Below, one piece after another: positions 1 to 11,330 of a stretch of 64,000 nucleotides of DNA. The DNA lies in assembly GCA_009809945.1 (NCBI GenBank), contig WTPW01000637.1, positions 134,650 to 198,649 of the forward strand. The letters are read 5' to 3'. Numbering within the stretch: the first letter of the stretch is position 1; each line of letters opens with the position of its first letter. The translations under genes were made by a program, and so were the position numbers. The notes under the pieces are model-generated. The model was not told the origin of the DNA, did not search any database, and saw only the letters and a program-made list of their open reading frames with translations. This stretch comes from Gigaspora margarita. Lineage: Eukaryota > Glomeromycota > Glomeromycetes > Diversisporales > Gigasporaceae.

Positions 1-79
1 TTTTTTTTTTGATAAAAATGATTAGTCATTAAAAGCACAAATTATTTTTTTTTTACAATAGTAATAATAGAACTTACTA

Positions 80-400
80 TAAAACTTGACCTTGGAAAAA
101 CCTAATCCTTGGTAACGGTAAAGACCCCTGAAAAACTTGACCAACTCCTTGGCAACGATGACCACGGCGAAAATTAACCAACAGACTCAACCCGGTGAAT
201 CTTGACTCGGCGAAACTTGACCCGGCGAAACTTAACCACTGAAGCTTGGCTACGGCAAAACTTGACCACGACAAAACTTGAATATAATAAAATCCGACTA
301 AAACTGTCATTCAACAATCTTTAATCACACATAAACTCAACCACGAAGAACTCAACAAAACACAGCTCTATTCGCGACGAATTTTTAACTACAAAATTTT
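80..400. repeat. degenerate minisatellite, ~15-16 bp unit
   Basis: On the minus strand the text repeats a unit close to GTCAAGTTTCGCCGNG about ten to twelve times with substitutions and small indels. The open frame seen here on the minus strand only translates this repeat and has no family resemblance. Ambiguous bases at 418-429 follow it. Confidence 0.6.
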
Positions 401-558
401 TGATCGATAAGATCGCANNTACNTACTANATTAGATATAAAATTTTTGGCCAATCATATCTAACAAATTAGGATCTGCAATGTGCACATTTGTGGCCAAT
501 AAAAAAGAACTTCCGTCATGCTATATAATATATATATAATATATATATTATTTAATAT

Positions 559-1212
559 AGTCCTGCGGGTCGATAGCGTAGCGGTTACGCTCCCAGGATG
601 CAAATCGAAGGTTGCCAGTTCAATTCCCCTCAGAGGTGATAATAATTACCAGCTGGTTAAAAAGGAAATCTGTGGACCCATGGTTTGTCAGCTGGCCAAA
701 AAATCAGAGGGCTTAATTAGGCAATCCCCTAGTTGGGTTGCAGGTATGGCAGCTAGTGTGAAACCTGCAGGCGGACTACTTAAAATAGGGCACGTGTGGC
801 TAGATGCGTCCTCGTCTATGGCCTGGGTCTTCTGTCGGTGTCTATGGGTTGCCTTAATTGGGCAGTTACCATTGTTAAGTTTGGGTGGCGAAGTGAAACG
901 AGTTAGAACCCGATTTGGATTAACCGAAGTCACGAGATGTAATGTGAGGCCGAAGTCTGAGAAGATACTATATGAACTCGTGGCGCAAACATTCCGAGGT
1001 GTTTCCCGGTTGTACCAATATCGATCTGGTGCCGATTGTCCGAAGGCGGTAGTAGGAGGGTAAAACTCGGTGCTCACTGGGCATTTGGGCAGTCTGAAAT
1101 AGGGCTAGCCGGATGTATGCTTACCAGAAATAGTTTAATATGTAAATTTGTTAATTAATAATTAATAAAGTATTAACGCACTCGTAAGTATCCGGTGCAA
1201 GTTTAAAAAAAA
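559..1212 (+). mobile_element. tRNA-derived SINE, family S1, full length
   Basis: A 654-bp retroposon with a tRNA-like head. A box A-like stretch (TAGCGTAGCGGTTACGC) lies near 573-590 and a box B-like GTTCAATTCC at 618-627. A ~500-bp GC-richer body follows, then a 3' end with AATAAA and a short A-run. It is flanked by a perfect 16-bp target-site duplication, atatattatttaatat, at 543-558 and 1213-1228. The body contains a block (GCAGGTATGGCAGCTAGTG, then GTGTGGCTAG) that recurs in SINEs at 34.7, 37.8, 39.5 and 43.2 kb. The 181-codon open frame inside it is taken as chance. Confidence 0.85.
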
Positions 1213-1760
1213 ATATATTATTTAATATTAAGTAACTTTTTTTCTACCAGTCCGTTTTAGATAATTTTACTACCAAAATGTTCGTCTCAATGAGACGATT
1301 CTAACAAGCCCAAAAACATTAAAATCCAATCACAGGGTCACAAGATCGTTAAGGTTTTGCATTTATATATATATATATATTAAAATATATATATGGGGTC
1401 TTTGCCTTGAAAATAACCCTACGACACTATAAATTTTTTTTGAGTAAATCGTAAATAAAGATTGTGTAAGGGGTGTGCCATTTATCACGTAATATTTTTT
1501 ACTTAATGGCCACCCCATCCATGTATGGTGTGATCACCCTAATCTCAATTCTGATTGGTTAATATAATGACTAATATTTATAATATATTATATAAATATA
1601 TATAATATTAAATAACTCTTGATCTACTAGTCCGTTTAGATGATTTTACTACCAAAATGTTCGCCTCAATGAGAAGATTCTAACAAGCCCAAAATCATTA
1701 AAATCCAATCACAGGGTCACAAGATCGCTAAGGTTTTGTATTATTTTTTTTTTCTTTTTT
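1213..1760. repeat. copies of AT-rich repeat families B and C
   Basis: Family C (GTCCGTTTTAGATGATTTTA, then CTCAATGAGACGATTCTAAC and CAATCACAGGGTCACAAGAT) occurs at about 1229-1355 and 1625-1738. Between them, about 1468-1560, lies a family B end (GTGCCATTTATCACGTAAT, then CATCCATGTATGG). They are pieces of the same composite palindromic MITE that is complete at 2466-4199. Confidence 0.6.
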
Positions 1761-2465
1761 TGGTATTAGGGTGAGGTTTTGTCTCTATCTTTATTGATAA
1801 TTTGTATAAGATTCCTCAGAGGGTTTCTCAAAAATACAATTAATATTACTGTATACAAACTATATTACAAGAGTTGAAACTCAGACTATAGAAAGATATA
1901 CTATCTAATTTATTTGCAACCTAAACCTACTAGAGTGGTTAAAACTTATCTAGATTTGAATATAAAGTATAGAGTTAGTATTTGTGCTGTATTTGATCCA
2001 TTGATAGGACCATATATCAATTTTTTTAAGAGCACATCCAAGAGATGGACATGAATTAGTATCTGTATCATGTAATTGATCAGGGAGACCACATCTACAA
2101 CTGTAGGTGTAGTTAAGTCTAGTACGGTTTGGTGATAGGGAATAAGAATTTGAAGGGATAGTAGGTTTTGTATTATTATATGAGGTCTTTGCCTTGAAAA
2201 TAGGGTTCCGAGGTCCCCCAAACCAAAATTGAGATTTTTATTAAGCCTTAATTTATGAAGCACAAAGTTCATTTCGTGCAAGTTTTATAACCGATTTACT
2301 TAATATTAAAATGAGTTATGGAAGTCCGGAAATTTGACGTTGAATATAATGAAAATGATCAACATAGCAGATAAATATTTTACCATCAATTTTATCCAAT
2401 AACAAAAAAGCTTTGCAAAGATCATTTCTAAAATTAGCAGAAAATCAAGTTTGGGTTGTTTTGGT
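1761..2465. other. AT-rich intergenic stretch, no gene seen
   Basis: No exon chain, RNA gene or clear repeat was recognised. The 111-codon minus-strand open frame here shows no family resemblance and low complexity. Confidence 0.4.
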
Positions 2466-4199
2466 TAGGGCATGCTATTTATCACGTGATTTATACCATT
2501 TATACATGGGTCAGGGTGGTGATACGCCTATATATAATATATATAATATATATATTACATTATATATAGTATATAATATATATATATAATATATATATTA
2601 TTTAATATTAAGTAACATTTTTTCTACTGGTTCGTTTTGGATGATTTTACTACTAAAATGTTCATCTCAATGAGACGATTCTAACAAGCCCAAAATCATT
2701 AAAATCCAATCACAGGGTGACAAAATCGTTAAAGTTTTGTTTTTTTACGCTTTGACAATCCTGCTTTTATTTATTTAGGAAGAATGTGCAAATATATATA
2801 CACTATTTCGATTTACAATAGCTGCTACTGAAACCCTCCTTTCTAAAATAAAAACTTACTCGTGCTACTTAATGTCCGCTAAGTATGATCTGCTGCAACA
2901 ACAAGTTTTCTCCCATAGAGGCATGCAACTCTCTGCACGTGCTCCCCCAAGATCACTGATTGGCTGCTGTTAGCCTTGTCAAGATTGCCAGTTTCTTTAA
3001 ATCCTCCTCACCTAGCTTCGTTAATGAAGAGATTTTAATCCAAACAAAAAAAAAACAATACAAAAAGAAATTTAAAAGGAAAAGTAAAAAAAAGGAATAA
3101 TACTACACAACCTAAACGGAAGATCAAATACAAACAAAAAGAAAAGAAGAAAGATGAGAAAGACAAAGAAGAAAGAAACAAATCTATAACAAATACAAAT
3201 AAAATTGTGTAAAAGTAAAAATTATATAATACTGTATAGAAACTCTACCAAAGTATTATATATAAAATATAATGCAGAGAAACATATACTAAAATACTAC
3301 GTCTAATTTTAAACATTGAAAGAAATTTCTATGAAAATTCCAGAACAATCTCTGACACGTCATTCATCGTTTATATTGTAGCAAAATGATCACTTGTGAC
3401 GTCGACACCGATTAGGAAGGTGCAATCCCAAATTGGAAGGAGTAAACACTGCCAATCTTCTGGAGGGGGTAAGCTGAATTGCCCACTCTTTGGCGAAATT
3501 TTGAAAACTTCAAAGAGGAAAGCCAAAAGGACCAACTTGTAAAGGAAAGCAAGAGTATATGCTATACAAAATATTATATTTAACCAAAAGTATGCTTTTA
3601 CAAAAGTTTCCACTCTTTTTGACAAAAACTTTAAAGTATGGGGGCTCTACTATGTCTTCTATAGTACCGGAGTCTTCTACCGGGGAGTCAAACCCAAAAG
3701 GAGAACTCTCTTTCAGCTCTATTTCAATTATCCCAACATTCGATCTAGAACTCTGGTTCCCAGTTGCTCCAAGGTAAAGTTTTGTTATGTACAAATATAA
3801 TAATTGTATAGTTATCATAGGTCGGTGATTATAAAAGTTGGTACGAGAGATCGTTGGAAAAAGTTGTGATTATTTATTTGAAAATCATTAAAGTTTTGTA
3901 TTTTTATATATATATTAAAATTTATATATAATAATATAAAACCTTAGCGATTATGTGACCCTGTGATTGGATTTTAATGATTTTGGGCTTGTTAGAATCG
4001 TCTCATTGAGACGAACATTTTGGTAGTAAAATCATCCAAAACAGACTAGTAGATCAAGAGTTATTTAATATTATATATATTTATATAATATTAGTTGTTA
4101 TATTAACTAATCAGAATTGAGATTAGGGTGATCACACTATACATGGATGGGGATAGCTATTAAGTAAAAAATATTACGTGATAAATGGCATGCCCCTAA
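2466..4199. mobile_element. palindromic MITE (families B+C) carrying a nested retroposon
   Basis: The outer arms are inverted copies: TTAGGGCATGCTATTTATCA at 2466 against TGGCATGCCCCTAA ending at 4199. Each arm is followed inward by a family C block (2600-2739 and, inverted, 3899-4080). The interior is interrupted by a 1.1-kb retroposon (2740-3881). Shorter or broken copies lie at 1.5, 40.5 and 45.3 kb. No target-site duplication was established. Confidence 0.65.
2740..3881 (-). mobile_element. ~1.1-kb poly(A) retroposon, family R1, minus strand
   Basis: The insertion is bounded by a 17-bp direct repeat (aaatcNttaaagttttg, one mismatch) at 2723-2739 and 3882-3898. It ends on the minus strand in AATAAAAGCAGGATTGTCAAA plus an A-run. 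Its 5' half resembles the plus-strand copy at 4909-6191; for example, both carry a line reading roughly Pro-Pro-(Glu/Lys)-Asp-(Trp/Arg) in translation. Open frames of 84 and 102 codons (3371-3625, 3510-3818) overlap in different frames, so any former coding sequence is broken. The ancestral function is not recognised. Confidence 0.75.
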
Positions 4200-4908
4200 C
4201 CCGGCCAGGTGCTTTTTTTGAAAAAATTAAAAATTTTTTTTATATATATAAATAAATAAAAATATATATATTTAAAATTTTATATAACATTTTACAATAA
4301 CAATCAGTTTCCGGATATCTTTTAACCTTAATAATACAGTATGTTACGAGAAACAATTAATTTTATTTGCATAGCCTTATATGAAATTTTCAAAATAGAC
4401 ATATTTTAATCTTCCAAATAAGTTTACTTAAGTGATTATAATCATTTTACATAGTAGAATTTGGACTTTACTATGCAGCGACTATTGTTGATTGTGGGGT
4501 AGCTTATTTTTGAATCAAAGACAAACATATATAGTACTCGAATATTTCTGAGCAGAAAGTCATTGAATACAAAAGACAAGTATAGTTTCCTAAAATTTCT
4601 AAAATTAATTTATCAGGACTATCAAGTAATATCAAATATTAGCTTTAATCTAAATAATCATGTGGGGTAACTAGAAACTAGAGGACTAGAGGTGCAAATC
4701 ATTGTAATGTGCATATATGTTTGACAAATTACTATTAAATATAGTGGCCAAATTTGACAAATTTTTATATTAAATATAGTGGCCAAATTTTGGCACAGAT
4801 ATCAAATTGCTTTAAATTTAAAAGTAAATAAAATTGAAACTAATATGTTTAAGTTAAAAATCTTTTTGTAAAATTATAGTACTGGTTCTATAGTATTAAT
4901 TTACAAAA
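4200..4908. other. AT-rich stretch with MITE fragments
   Basis: It begins with a CCGGCCAGGTG motif like the ends of repeats at 53.5 and 55.4 kb. It includes a fragment (about 4410-4490) of the family E MITE, recognised by TAGAATTTGGACTTTACTAT and AGTTTACTTAAGTGATTAT. A local direct repeat of ~30 bp (attaaatatagtggccaaat) lies at about 4733-4795. No gene was seen. Confidence 0.5.
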
Positions 4909-6191
4909 CATAGACAACGAACTCTTCCCAACGATCACTTGTACAAAAATTTTTATACAAATGCAAAGCAAAAAGTTCATGGTGACAGACCATGAGGCGG
5001 CTATACTTACGGTTTTTGTAGAAGTCAACTCTTTCTTCTATTTCTGGAACTCCCTTATAGAGGTTGGAACCAGTTTTAAAAATTCAGGTTTATCACATCA
5101 AAATTCGGGTTTATCACACAAAAATTCGGGTTTATCACATCAATTACTAATAATTTATGTGATAAACCCGAATTTTTGTGTGATAAACCCAAATTTTTAA
5201 AACTGGTTCCAACCTCTACTCCCTTACATATTCGGCATGCAAGCTAGAAGCGTCAGTTGTGCAAGATAACTGGCAGTTGGTGCCCTTGGTACAAGAAATT
5301 CTTGTGAAAGACTGGGTTTTCGTCGACGAAATCTTTATAGTTTGGCTTAGGGCTAAGCCTAGAAATGAGTTTTGCAATCACTTTCTTTAAGAAAATTTTT
5401 TTGAACAAGTCCAGAACTACCAAACACCATATACCATATTCTCGCTCAGACTTTTTTTCCAGAATTTTTGACGAAAAGTGGGAATTCTGTTCTACCCCTC
5501 CAAAAGATCGGCATTGTTGTTCCTATCCTAATCAGGAAGAAGGCATGTAAGGTGGTAAACAGGAATAACACATAGTGCACGTGTTGACGCAAAGAAGACA
5601 GTCGATCTGAGGGAATAAATTCTTGGATTTTTTTTTCTATTTTTTCTTCTTCATATGTACATATAATACTAGGCGAGGTGTTTCTTTTCGCAGTATTATA
5701 TAATTTTTATTATATTTATTATATAACTTGTTTAGATTACTTTTTTCTTTTTTGCTTTTTTCATCTTCGTTCTTTATGTTTGAATTAGGTTTAGAAAATA
5801 ATTTTTTTTTTTTTTTTAGTTGTGTTTACTGTTTCTAAATTTGGTTATTCGTACATAGATGTGGCTTGGTATTTTGTTCCTTATNTAAGAATAAGAGATA
5901 ACTATTCTGCCCGAACTTAGGTGGAAGAAGTTTAAGAAAGAAATAAGCAGTCCGGACATGGTCGGCAGGTGCCATTGGCGATCGAAAGAATCAGATGGTA
6001 GTCAGAAGATTTTTTCGGGAGAAAATTTCTGTTGCGGCAGGTCACATTTAAGGGCCTTAGGGGATTTCTGAATGTGTTTTTATATTATTAGAAAAAAGTA
6101 GTAACACAACATAGTTGTAAAAGTTGCTTTAAACATTTTTCTTAGAAAATAAAGGCAGGACCGCTAAAGTTTAAAAAAAAAAAAAAAAAAA
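4909..6191 (+). mobile_element. ~1.1-kb poly(A) retroposon, family R1, plus strand
   Basis: It is flanked by a perfect 17-bp target-site duplication, agtattaatttacaaaa, at 4892-4908 and 6192-6208. It ends in AATAAAGGCAGGACCGCTAAA followed by a run of about 20 A. Net of the 157-bp MITE inserted at 5060-5216 it is ~1.13 kb, nearly the length of the copy at 2740-3881. Short open frames at 4961-5200 and 5365-5550 are remnants of a longer, now frameshifted reading frame of unknown identity. LINE-mediated retrotransposition is inferred from the tail and the duplication. Confidence 0.8.
5060..5216. mobile_element. MITE with GAGGTTGGAACC ends, TA target site
   Basis: A 157-bp near-perfect palindrome. 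The terminal inverted repeats begin GAGGTTGGAACCAGTTTTAA and are flanked by TA on both sides (5058-5059, 5217-5218). The interior has short tandem pieces of TCGGGTTTATCACA. A related, shorter copy sits at 18999-19060. The TA duplication points to Tc1/mariner-type mobilisation. Confidence 0.8.
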
Positions 6192-6219
6192 AGTATTAAT
6201 TTACAAAAAGATTTTTATA

Positions 6220-6750
6220 TATATATATATTCATTAATTATAACCAATTTTAAATTATATATAGATTTAGGTCATGTGACTCTGGTTCTAGGCTATATGC
6301 ACTATATGAGATCTGTATTATGTTATACTATGATCTTGTACCAGATGACTAGTGGATTATTAATTAAAACTTTAAAGCTAAATAAATTTTGATCTATTGG
6401 CCCATTTTAAATGATTTTATTATCAAAATATTTGTCTTTTTGAGATGATTTCAATGAGACCAAAATCATCAAAATCCATTCACAAGATTATAAAAAATGT
6501 GCTATCAAATAAGTGATATACCTATAAAAAAAGGAAATTAAGTAAATATAGATCTAACCAATTTCATTACTTTACTGGTGCATTACTTATTTGATAGCAC
6601 ATTTTCTCACAAGATCCTGGAATTGGATTTTGATAATTTTAGGCTCATTTGAATTGTTTTAAAGAGACAAATATTTTGGTAGTAAAATTAGTTAAAATGG
6701 ACCAATAGATCAAAATTTATTTAACTTTAAAGTTTTAAAAAAAACAAGCT
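6220..6750. repeat. family C-type palindrome
   Basis: Two inverted arms: about 6385-6510 (TTTTGATCTATTGGCCCATT) and about 6590-6722 (AATGGACCAATAGATCAAAA). The arms meet around an inverted pair AATGTGCTATCAAATAAGTG / CACTTATTTGATAGCACATT-like. The arms are diverged family C sequence. Confidence 0.65.
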
Positions 6751-7159
6751 CTACTTATAAATCCAAAAATCAGAGCATATGTTCTACTAAATTTTCATAT
6801 AAATCAAAAAACTTTTTATTATTTAGCTTTTATTTTTATATTTGTTAAATATATTTTTTTAAAAAATTTTAATTTTTTCATCAAATGTAAAGCTAAAAGT
6901 CAAATAATAAAATGTTTTTCAATTTTGCTAAAACTTTTATTGTATGTGTATTTTGATCTTTCAAATAGAATATTTGAATATTTGAATATTTAATTTTTTT
7001 ACCAAATGAATATTTGAATATTTAAAACTTTCACTAAATATATTCATTGAATATTTATTGAATATAATTTTTTTAAAAATAACAAATTTTGAAATTATAT
7101 ACCATATTGTCACAAAATAACATACTAGAATAAAATTACAATTTTCAGTCTATATTAAG

Positions 7160-7371
7160 TAGGGTTCCGCAATTTGATTTGATCTTCAAATATTTGAATC
7201 AAATATTTGATCAAATTCAAATTCAAATTTGACTATATTTGATTTGATCAAATTCAAATCAAATTCAAATCCAAATATTTGAATCAAATCAAATTCAAAT
7301 CAGGGTCAATTTGATTTGATCAAATTCAAATTGACCCAATATTTGATTTAATTTGAATTTGAGGAACCCTA
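7160..7371. mobile_element. hAT-type MITE, 212 bp
   Basis: Ends TAGGGTTCC and GGAACCCTA. A perfect 8-bp target-site duplication, ATATTAAG, lies at 7152-7159 and 7372-7379. The interior is made of AAATTCAAATTTGATC-type repeats that fold back on themselves. An 8-bp duplication with TAGGG ends is typical of hAT elements. Confidence 0.85.
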
Positions 7372-7917
7372 ATATTAAGCTTAATTTGGGCCATTATTCT
7401 AAATAATACTCGGATATAGTATTTTATGACATTATAGTAATTAAATTTGATTGGCTAATTTTGTATAATGAATTCTAATTGGTTAAAAAATAGATAACTA
7501 ATTTTTTTATATATTAAATATCAATTGTTTGAATATATATAAACTTTCAAGCATTATAACTTTTATAATTATCAATAGAATTGTGGTTTTAAAAAAAAAC
7601 AACAAATCTGTTATTTTTGTTAAAATTATTTTTCTTGAATTATAAATATTGGATTTTTTTGCTATCTAGTATATATCTGATATATATTTATTCATTTAAA
7701 ATTTTTAAATGAACATTCAAATATTAACAAAATTAACTAAATAAATATATTTGAATATGATATTTATTTTTTGAACAATTAAGACCTCTACTTTTAAATA
7801 AGTTTACTTAAGCAATGATATCGATTTATATACAGTGTGGGACACCTTAAACCAGTAATATTTTTTTAAATTTATTTATAAAAATAAAAAATATAGATAA
7901 ATAAAGGATAAGTTTAA

Positions 7918-8545
7918 TGCTCACCAGTGGTAAATTTTACTAATCCAATTAGAATTAAAGATCAGGTGTAACATGCAAACAATTTTTGTATAACAAAAAT
8001 AAGAATTTTTTAAAAAATTGCTTTTAACTAAAAATTTTGTTTATGAAACTACTTTTTTTATACAAAAAAAAATTCCTTGCTAAATTTTACTATATATAAA
8101 GCTTTGTCCTAATCTCTAACCTTTACCCTTATTCTAATATTAAAGAGATTTAATTTTTATTTGTTTTTGCTATATATAATTACTGTAAATTCTCGAAATA
8201 ACAGTCATGGGCATTATTTCAAAAATTGCGTCCCCTAAAAATAGCATAGGTGGTTTCGAAATAATGCCCATGCACGCCCCGAAATAACGCGCACCTCATC
8301 ATATATATTTATATCACGTTTAGCACTGAAACACCTTATTAAATAAGTTTGAAGGTATTTGGTGGATTCTTTTTTTTTTTTATGCTTTGTACCAATTTCA
8401 AAAAAATTAACCTATATATTCAAAATAATGCTCATGCGTGTACTCGAAATAATGCCCAAGTATTCAAAATAACACGCAGATGCCCGTTATTTCGAGAATT
8501 TACGGTATATAGATAATCACCAGTAAATTTTACTACTAGTGAATG
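7918..8545. mobile_element. TTAA-flanked MITE
   Basis: Imperfect inverted ends TGCTCACCAGTGGTAAATTT and AAATTTTACTACTAGTGAATG, with TTAA on each side (7914-7917, 8546-8549). TTAA duplication is the hallmark of piggyBac-type elements, so that class is inferred. It is interrupted by the mariner-type MITE at 8183-8505. Confidence 0.6.
8183..8505. mobile_element. mariner-type MITE (CCGTAAATTCTCGAAATAAC ends)
   Basis: A 323-bp element with 20-bp inverted ends (CTGTAAATTCTCGAAATAAC at the left) and TA at 8181-8182 and 8506-8507. The interior repeats the phrases CGAAATAATGCCCATGC and CAAAATAATGCTCATGC. It is the innermost of the nest. Confidence 0.85.
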
Positions 8546-8940
8546 TTAAATTAATTTATAAATAAAATTTTTTTTGTAAAAATATATAGAAAAACAAGTA
8601 GAACAAAATTACAGAATTTATTTTTTAATTTAATAAATTTTAAAAATCTTAATGCTTTTTAAAGTTACTAATAAAAGTAAAATTTGGCTATTTATATTAA
8701 AAAACATAATAAAAAAATTAAAAAACATAATAAAAAAAAAATAATAAAATTTTAAATTATTAACCAATTAAAATTTAGTATTTTGTTTTAAATTTGGTCA
8801 CTTTAAAAAAAGTTGCTAGTTTAAGGTATTCCGCACTGTAGTAGAATTTGGACTTTACTATATAGCGAGAACCTACTTCGGGTTTAAATTTTGAATGGCT
8901 ATTATTGTTATACAGGTTACGTAACCAGATTTTTATGTAA

Positions 8941-9079
8941 GGGCCGTGTCATTAATCATCTGATTATTTTTTATCAGAGGCCTACCCCCTCCCTCTTCTT
9001 TAATATATATATAGTCAGGTTCTTATATATAATTTCAACTTTTTTTACTCTCCCCTAAAAAATCACCTGATTTTTGTCA
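8941..9079. mobile_element. MITE family D copy
   Basis: Starts AGGGCCGTGTCATTAATCAT and ends ATTTTTGTCACTCCCCT, an imperfect inverted repeat. An inverted copy with the same internal text (AGGTTCTTATATATAATTTC) lies at about 35830-35998. The target site is unclear. Confidence 0.6.
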
Positions 9080-9583
9080 CTCCCCTAACCAAATCATTGG
9101 TCAAAATTAGGATGTCCAGGATTATGCAATGCAATGAGGTAAATTATGCGATTTGACTGAGATCAATTATGCAATGAATGTAAAATAAATTTAAGATTAT
9201 GCAAAATATTTAAATAGATTATGCTATAGTGTATGCAATATATACCATCCTTAGAATTATTCGGATATTGATCAAAAAAAATTGGTTCAACCTTGCTCGT
9301 ATTTTTAGTTGATTCATTTTCTATATTGGAACTTTTCAGAATTCTTTTCCGCATTAGCTATCCTATCTTAAAAATCGTAGCTACTAATCATATTTGAGCT
9401 ACGTGCTCTGTATACTTTTTTTTGCTTAATTATACGAAGCATATGCGATGCAAAAAATGGTTAATTATGCGCATAGCATAGCATCATATAATTTTGGACA
9501 CTCTAGTCGAAATGCAAGAATTCAAAAGTCATGCGATCTCTATTAGTACTACGTTATATGTGACTGGATCAGAAAGGTCAGCA
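9080..9583. other. intergenic, no gene seen
   Basis: Contains several short ATTATGC(G/A) phrases (about 9120-9240 and 9425-9480). No coding or RNA feature could be supported; the 63-codon minus-strand frame lacks resemblance to a family. Confidence 0.4.
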
Positions 9584-9613
9584 GCACAAATCTTACATTT
9601 TTGATACTCCTGC

Positions 9614-10646
9614 ACTTACTTTTTTGATACTGATCGACATGAAAATCCCAGTAAAAATAAGAATTTTCAAAACTTTGAACGAAGATATCTTGGCAACTAT
9701 AAGACCAAATTTGGTAAAACTTTTTTTATTTGAATTTTATGGCTCCATAGAATTCAAATAAAAAAAAATTCATCGAATTTAGTCAAGTGGTTGTCGAGTT
9801 ATCTTCGCTCAAAGTCAGAGAAAATCAAAATGCCTATCAAAATAGAAGCTGCGCCAAATTTTTTATCTAACTTTGAGTGAAGATACCTCGATAGCTATCT
9901 AACCAAATTTGATAAAGCTTTTTTTTTGAATTCCATAGCTTCATATAATTCAAATAAAAAATTTTTTTATCGTATTTAGTCAAGTGGTTGTCAAGATATC
10001 TTCGCTCAAAGTCAAAACTATCAAAATAGAAGCTGCGCTAAATTTTTTTTTAAATTTGAGCGAAGATATCTTAACGATCATCTAACCAAATTCGATAAAA
10101 CTTTTTTTTTATAAATTTTATAAAGCCATAGAACTCAAATAAAAAAGTTTTATCGAATTTGATTAGATGGTTGTCAAGACATCTTCGCTCAAATTTAGAA
10201 AATAATTTGGCGCAGCTTCTATTTTAGTAGTTGTTTTGATTTTTTTCTAACTTTGAGCGAAGATATTTTGACAACCACTTGACTAAATTCGATAAAAAAT
10301 TTTTTATTTGAATTATATGAAGCTATAGAATTCAAAAAAAAAGTTTTATCAAATTTGGTTAGATGGCTGTCGAGGTATCTTCGCTCAAAGTTAGATAAAA
10401 AATTTGGCGCAGCTTCTATTTTGATAGGTGTTTTAATTTTCTCTAACTTTGAGCGAAGATAACTCAACAACTACTTGACTAAATTCGATGAATTTTTTTT
10501 ATTTGAATTCTATGAAGCCATAGAATTCAAATAAAAAAAGTTTTACCAAATTTGGTCTTATGGTTGCCAAGATATCTTCGCTCAAAGTTTTGAAAATTCT
10601 TATTTTTACTGGGATTTTCATGTCGATCAGTATCAAAAAAGTAAGT
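9614..10646. mobile_element. 1.03-kb foldback element with internal repeat array
   Basis: The two ends are long inverted copies (ACTTACTTTTTTGATACTGA at the left; its complement ends at 10646). The interior is an alternating array of inverted modules built from CTTTGAGCGAAGATATCT, CAAATTTGGTAAAACTTTTT and TTTGGCGCAGCTTCTATTTT. Just outside lie ~27-bp direct repeats (gcaaatcttacNtttttgat type) at 9584-9613 and about 10653-10680. The open frames inside are repeat translations. Confidence 0.75.
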
Positions 10647-10680
10647 GCTGACGCAAATCTTACGTTTTTGATACTCCTGC

Positions 10681-11187
10681 GGCCGAGCTAGGGGGTGGCA
10701 TTAACAAAAATGGAGGTGGAAATAGCAATTCTCTATTTTTATTGGTAAAAGTGTAGCACGAATTTTATTGGTTAGTGGTTTTATATTTAAACCTATCATT
10801 ATTTTTTGTCTGCATTATTATGTGATAAATTATCTACAACACCCGGTGTGACCAACAAATTTTAAATACATGAATTTTGTGGAATTTTCACGATACACAC
10901 AATTTTTCGTTACAGAAATTTTTATGACCAAAAAAAGCTTATCGTTATGACCAGATAGTAAATACATTTTAAATTCCGATACACAAAAATGGCATTTCTA
11001 TATTTATCTCCCAACGTTAGCCGAAACAACTATGGCAAAGCATGACTAGAATTAGAGTTAGGCGTTAAGGGCGGCTGGCAGAGTTAGGACACGTGTTACT
11101 TTGTTGGTAGTAATTCGTTTAAAAGCACCAAACACTGGTTATTATGTTGATAGACTCTCGCTTACAAATACAGCCGACTTTAAATAT
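10681..11187. other. intergenic, no gene seen
   Basis: Base composition is less extreme than in the flanking repeats and no MITE ends were recognised. No exon chain with family resemblance was found on either strand. Confidence 0.35.
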
Positions 11188-11195
11188 AACGAAAT

Positions 11196-11322
11196 TAGGG
11201 ATGGGGAAGTTTGAATTGGCTTGGATTGGTTTAATATATGCAGTTGCTGCATGTATTATAATTTATTACTAAACCAATCCAAAGTTTGGATTGGTTTGAA
11301 TTCCCAAACCAATCCATCCCTA
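11196..11322. mobile_element. hAT-type MITE, 127 bp
   Basis: Ends TAGGGATGG and CCATCCCTA, with an inverted GGATTGGTTT phrase repeated several times inside. A perfect 8-bp duplication, AACGAAAT, lies at 11188-11195 and 11323-11330. The open frame beginning at 11221 runs out of this element and is not considered a gene. Confidence 0.9.
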
Positions 11323-11330
11323 AACGAAAT

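Larger units (their letters stand above)
7833..8838. mobile_element. mariner-type MITE (CAGTG ends), host of nested elements
   Basis: Inverted ends CAGTGTGGGACACCTTAAAC and the complement of GTTTAAGGTATTCCGCACTG, flanked by TA at 7831-7832 and 8839-8840. A clean 368-bp relative without insertions lies at 47889-48256. The length here is inflated by the element at 7918-8545. Confidence 0.8.
6770..8880. mobile_element. family E MITE split by a four-level nest of insertions
   Basis: The outer sequence matches the family E palindrome (compare 48437-48776). Its left part lies at about 6770-7160, interior at about 7790-7832 (AAATAAGTTTACTTAAGCAA), and right end at 8841-8880 (TAGAATTTGGACTTTACTAT). 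It is interrupted by the elements at 7160-7371 and 7833-8838, which themselves carry further insertions. Confidence 0.6.

Noticed and set aside
518..1063. 181-codon open frame, plus strand (and 129-codon frame on the other strand)
   Set aside because: It lies inside a SINE bounded by a 16-bp target duplication; there is no family resemblance and both strands are open because the SINE is GC-rich.
10219..10470. 83-codon minus-strand frame with a repeated Phe-Glu-Arg-Arg-Tyr text
   Set aside because: It is a translation of palindromic modules in the foldback element; the same words occur in all frames and orientations.
9614..10646. CRISPR-like array of regular repeats
   Set aside because: Repeats alternate in orientation with no unique spacers, and the host is eukaryotic.
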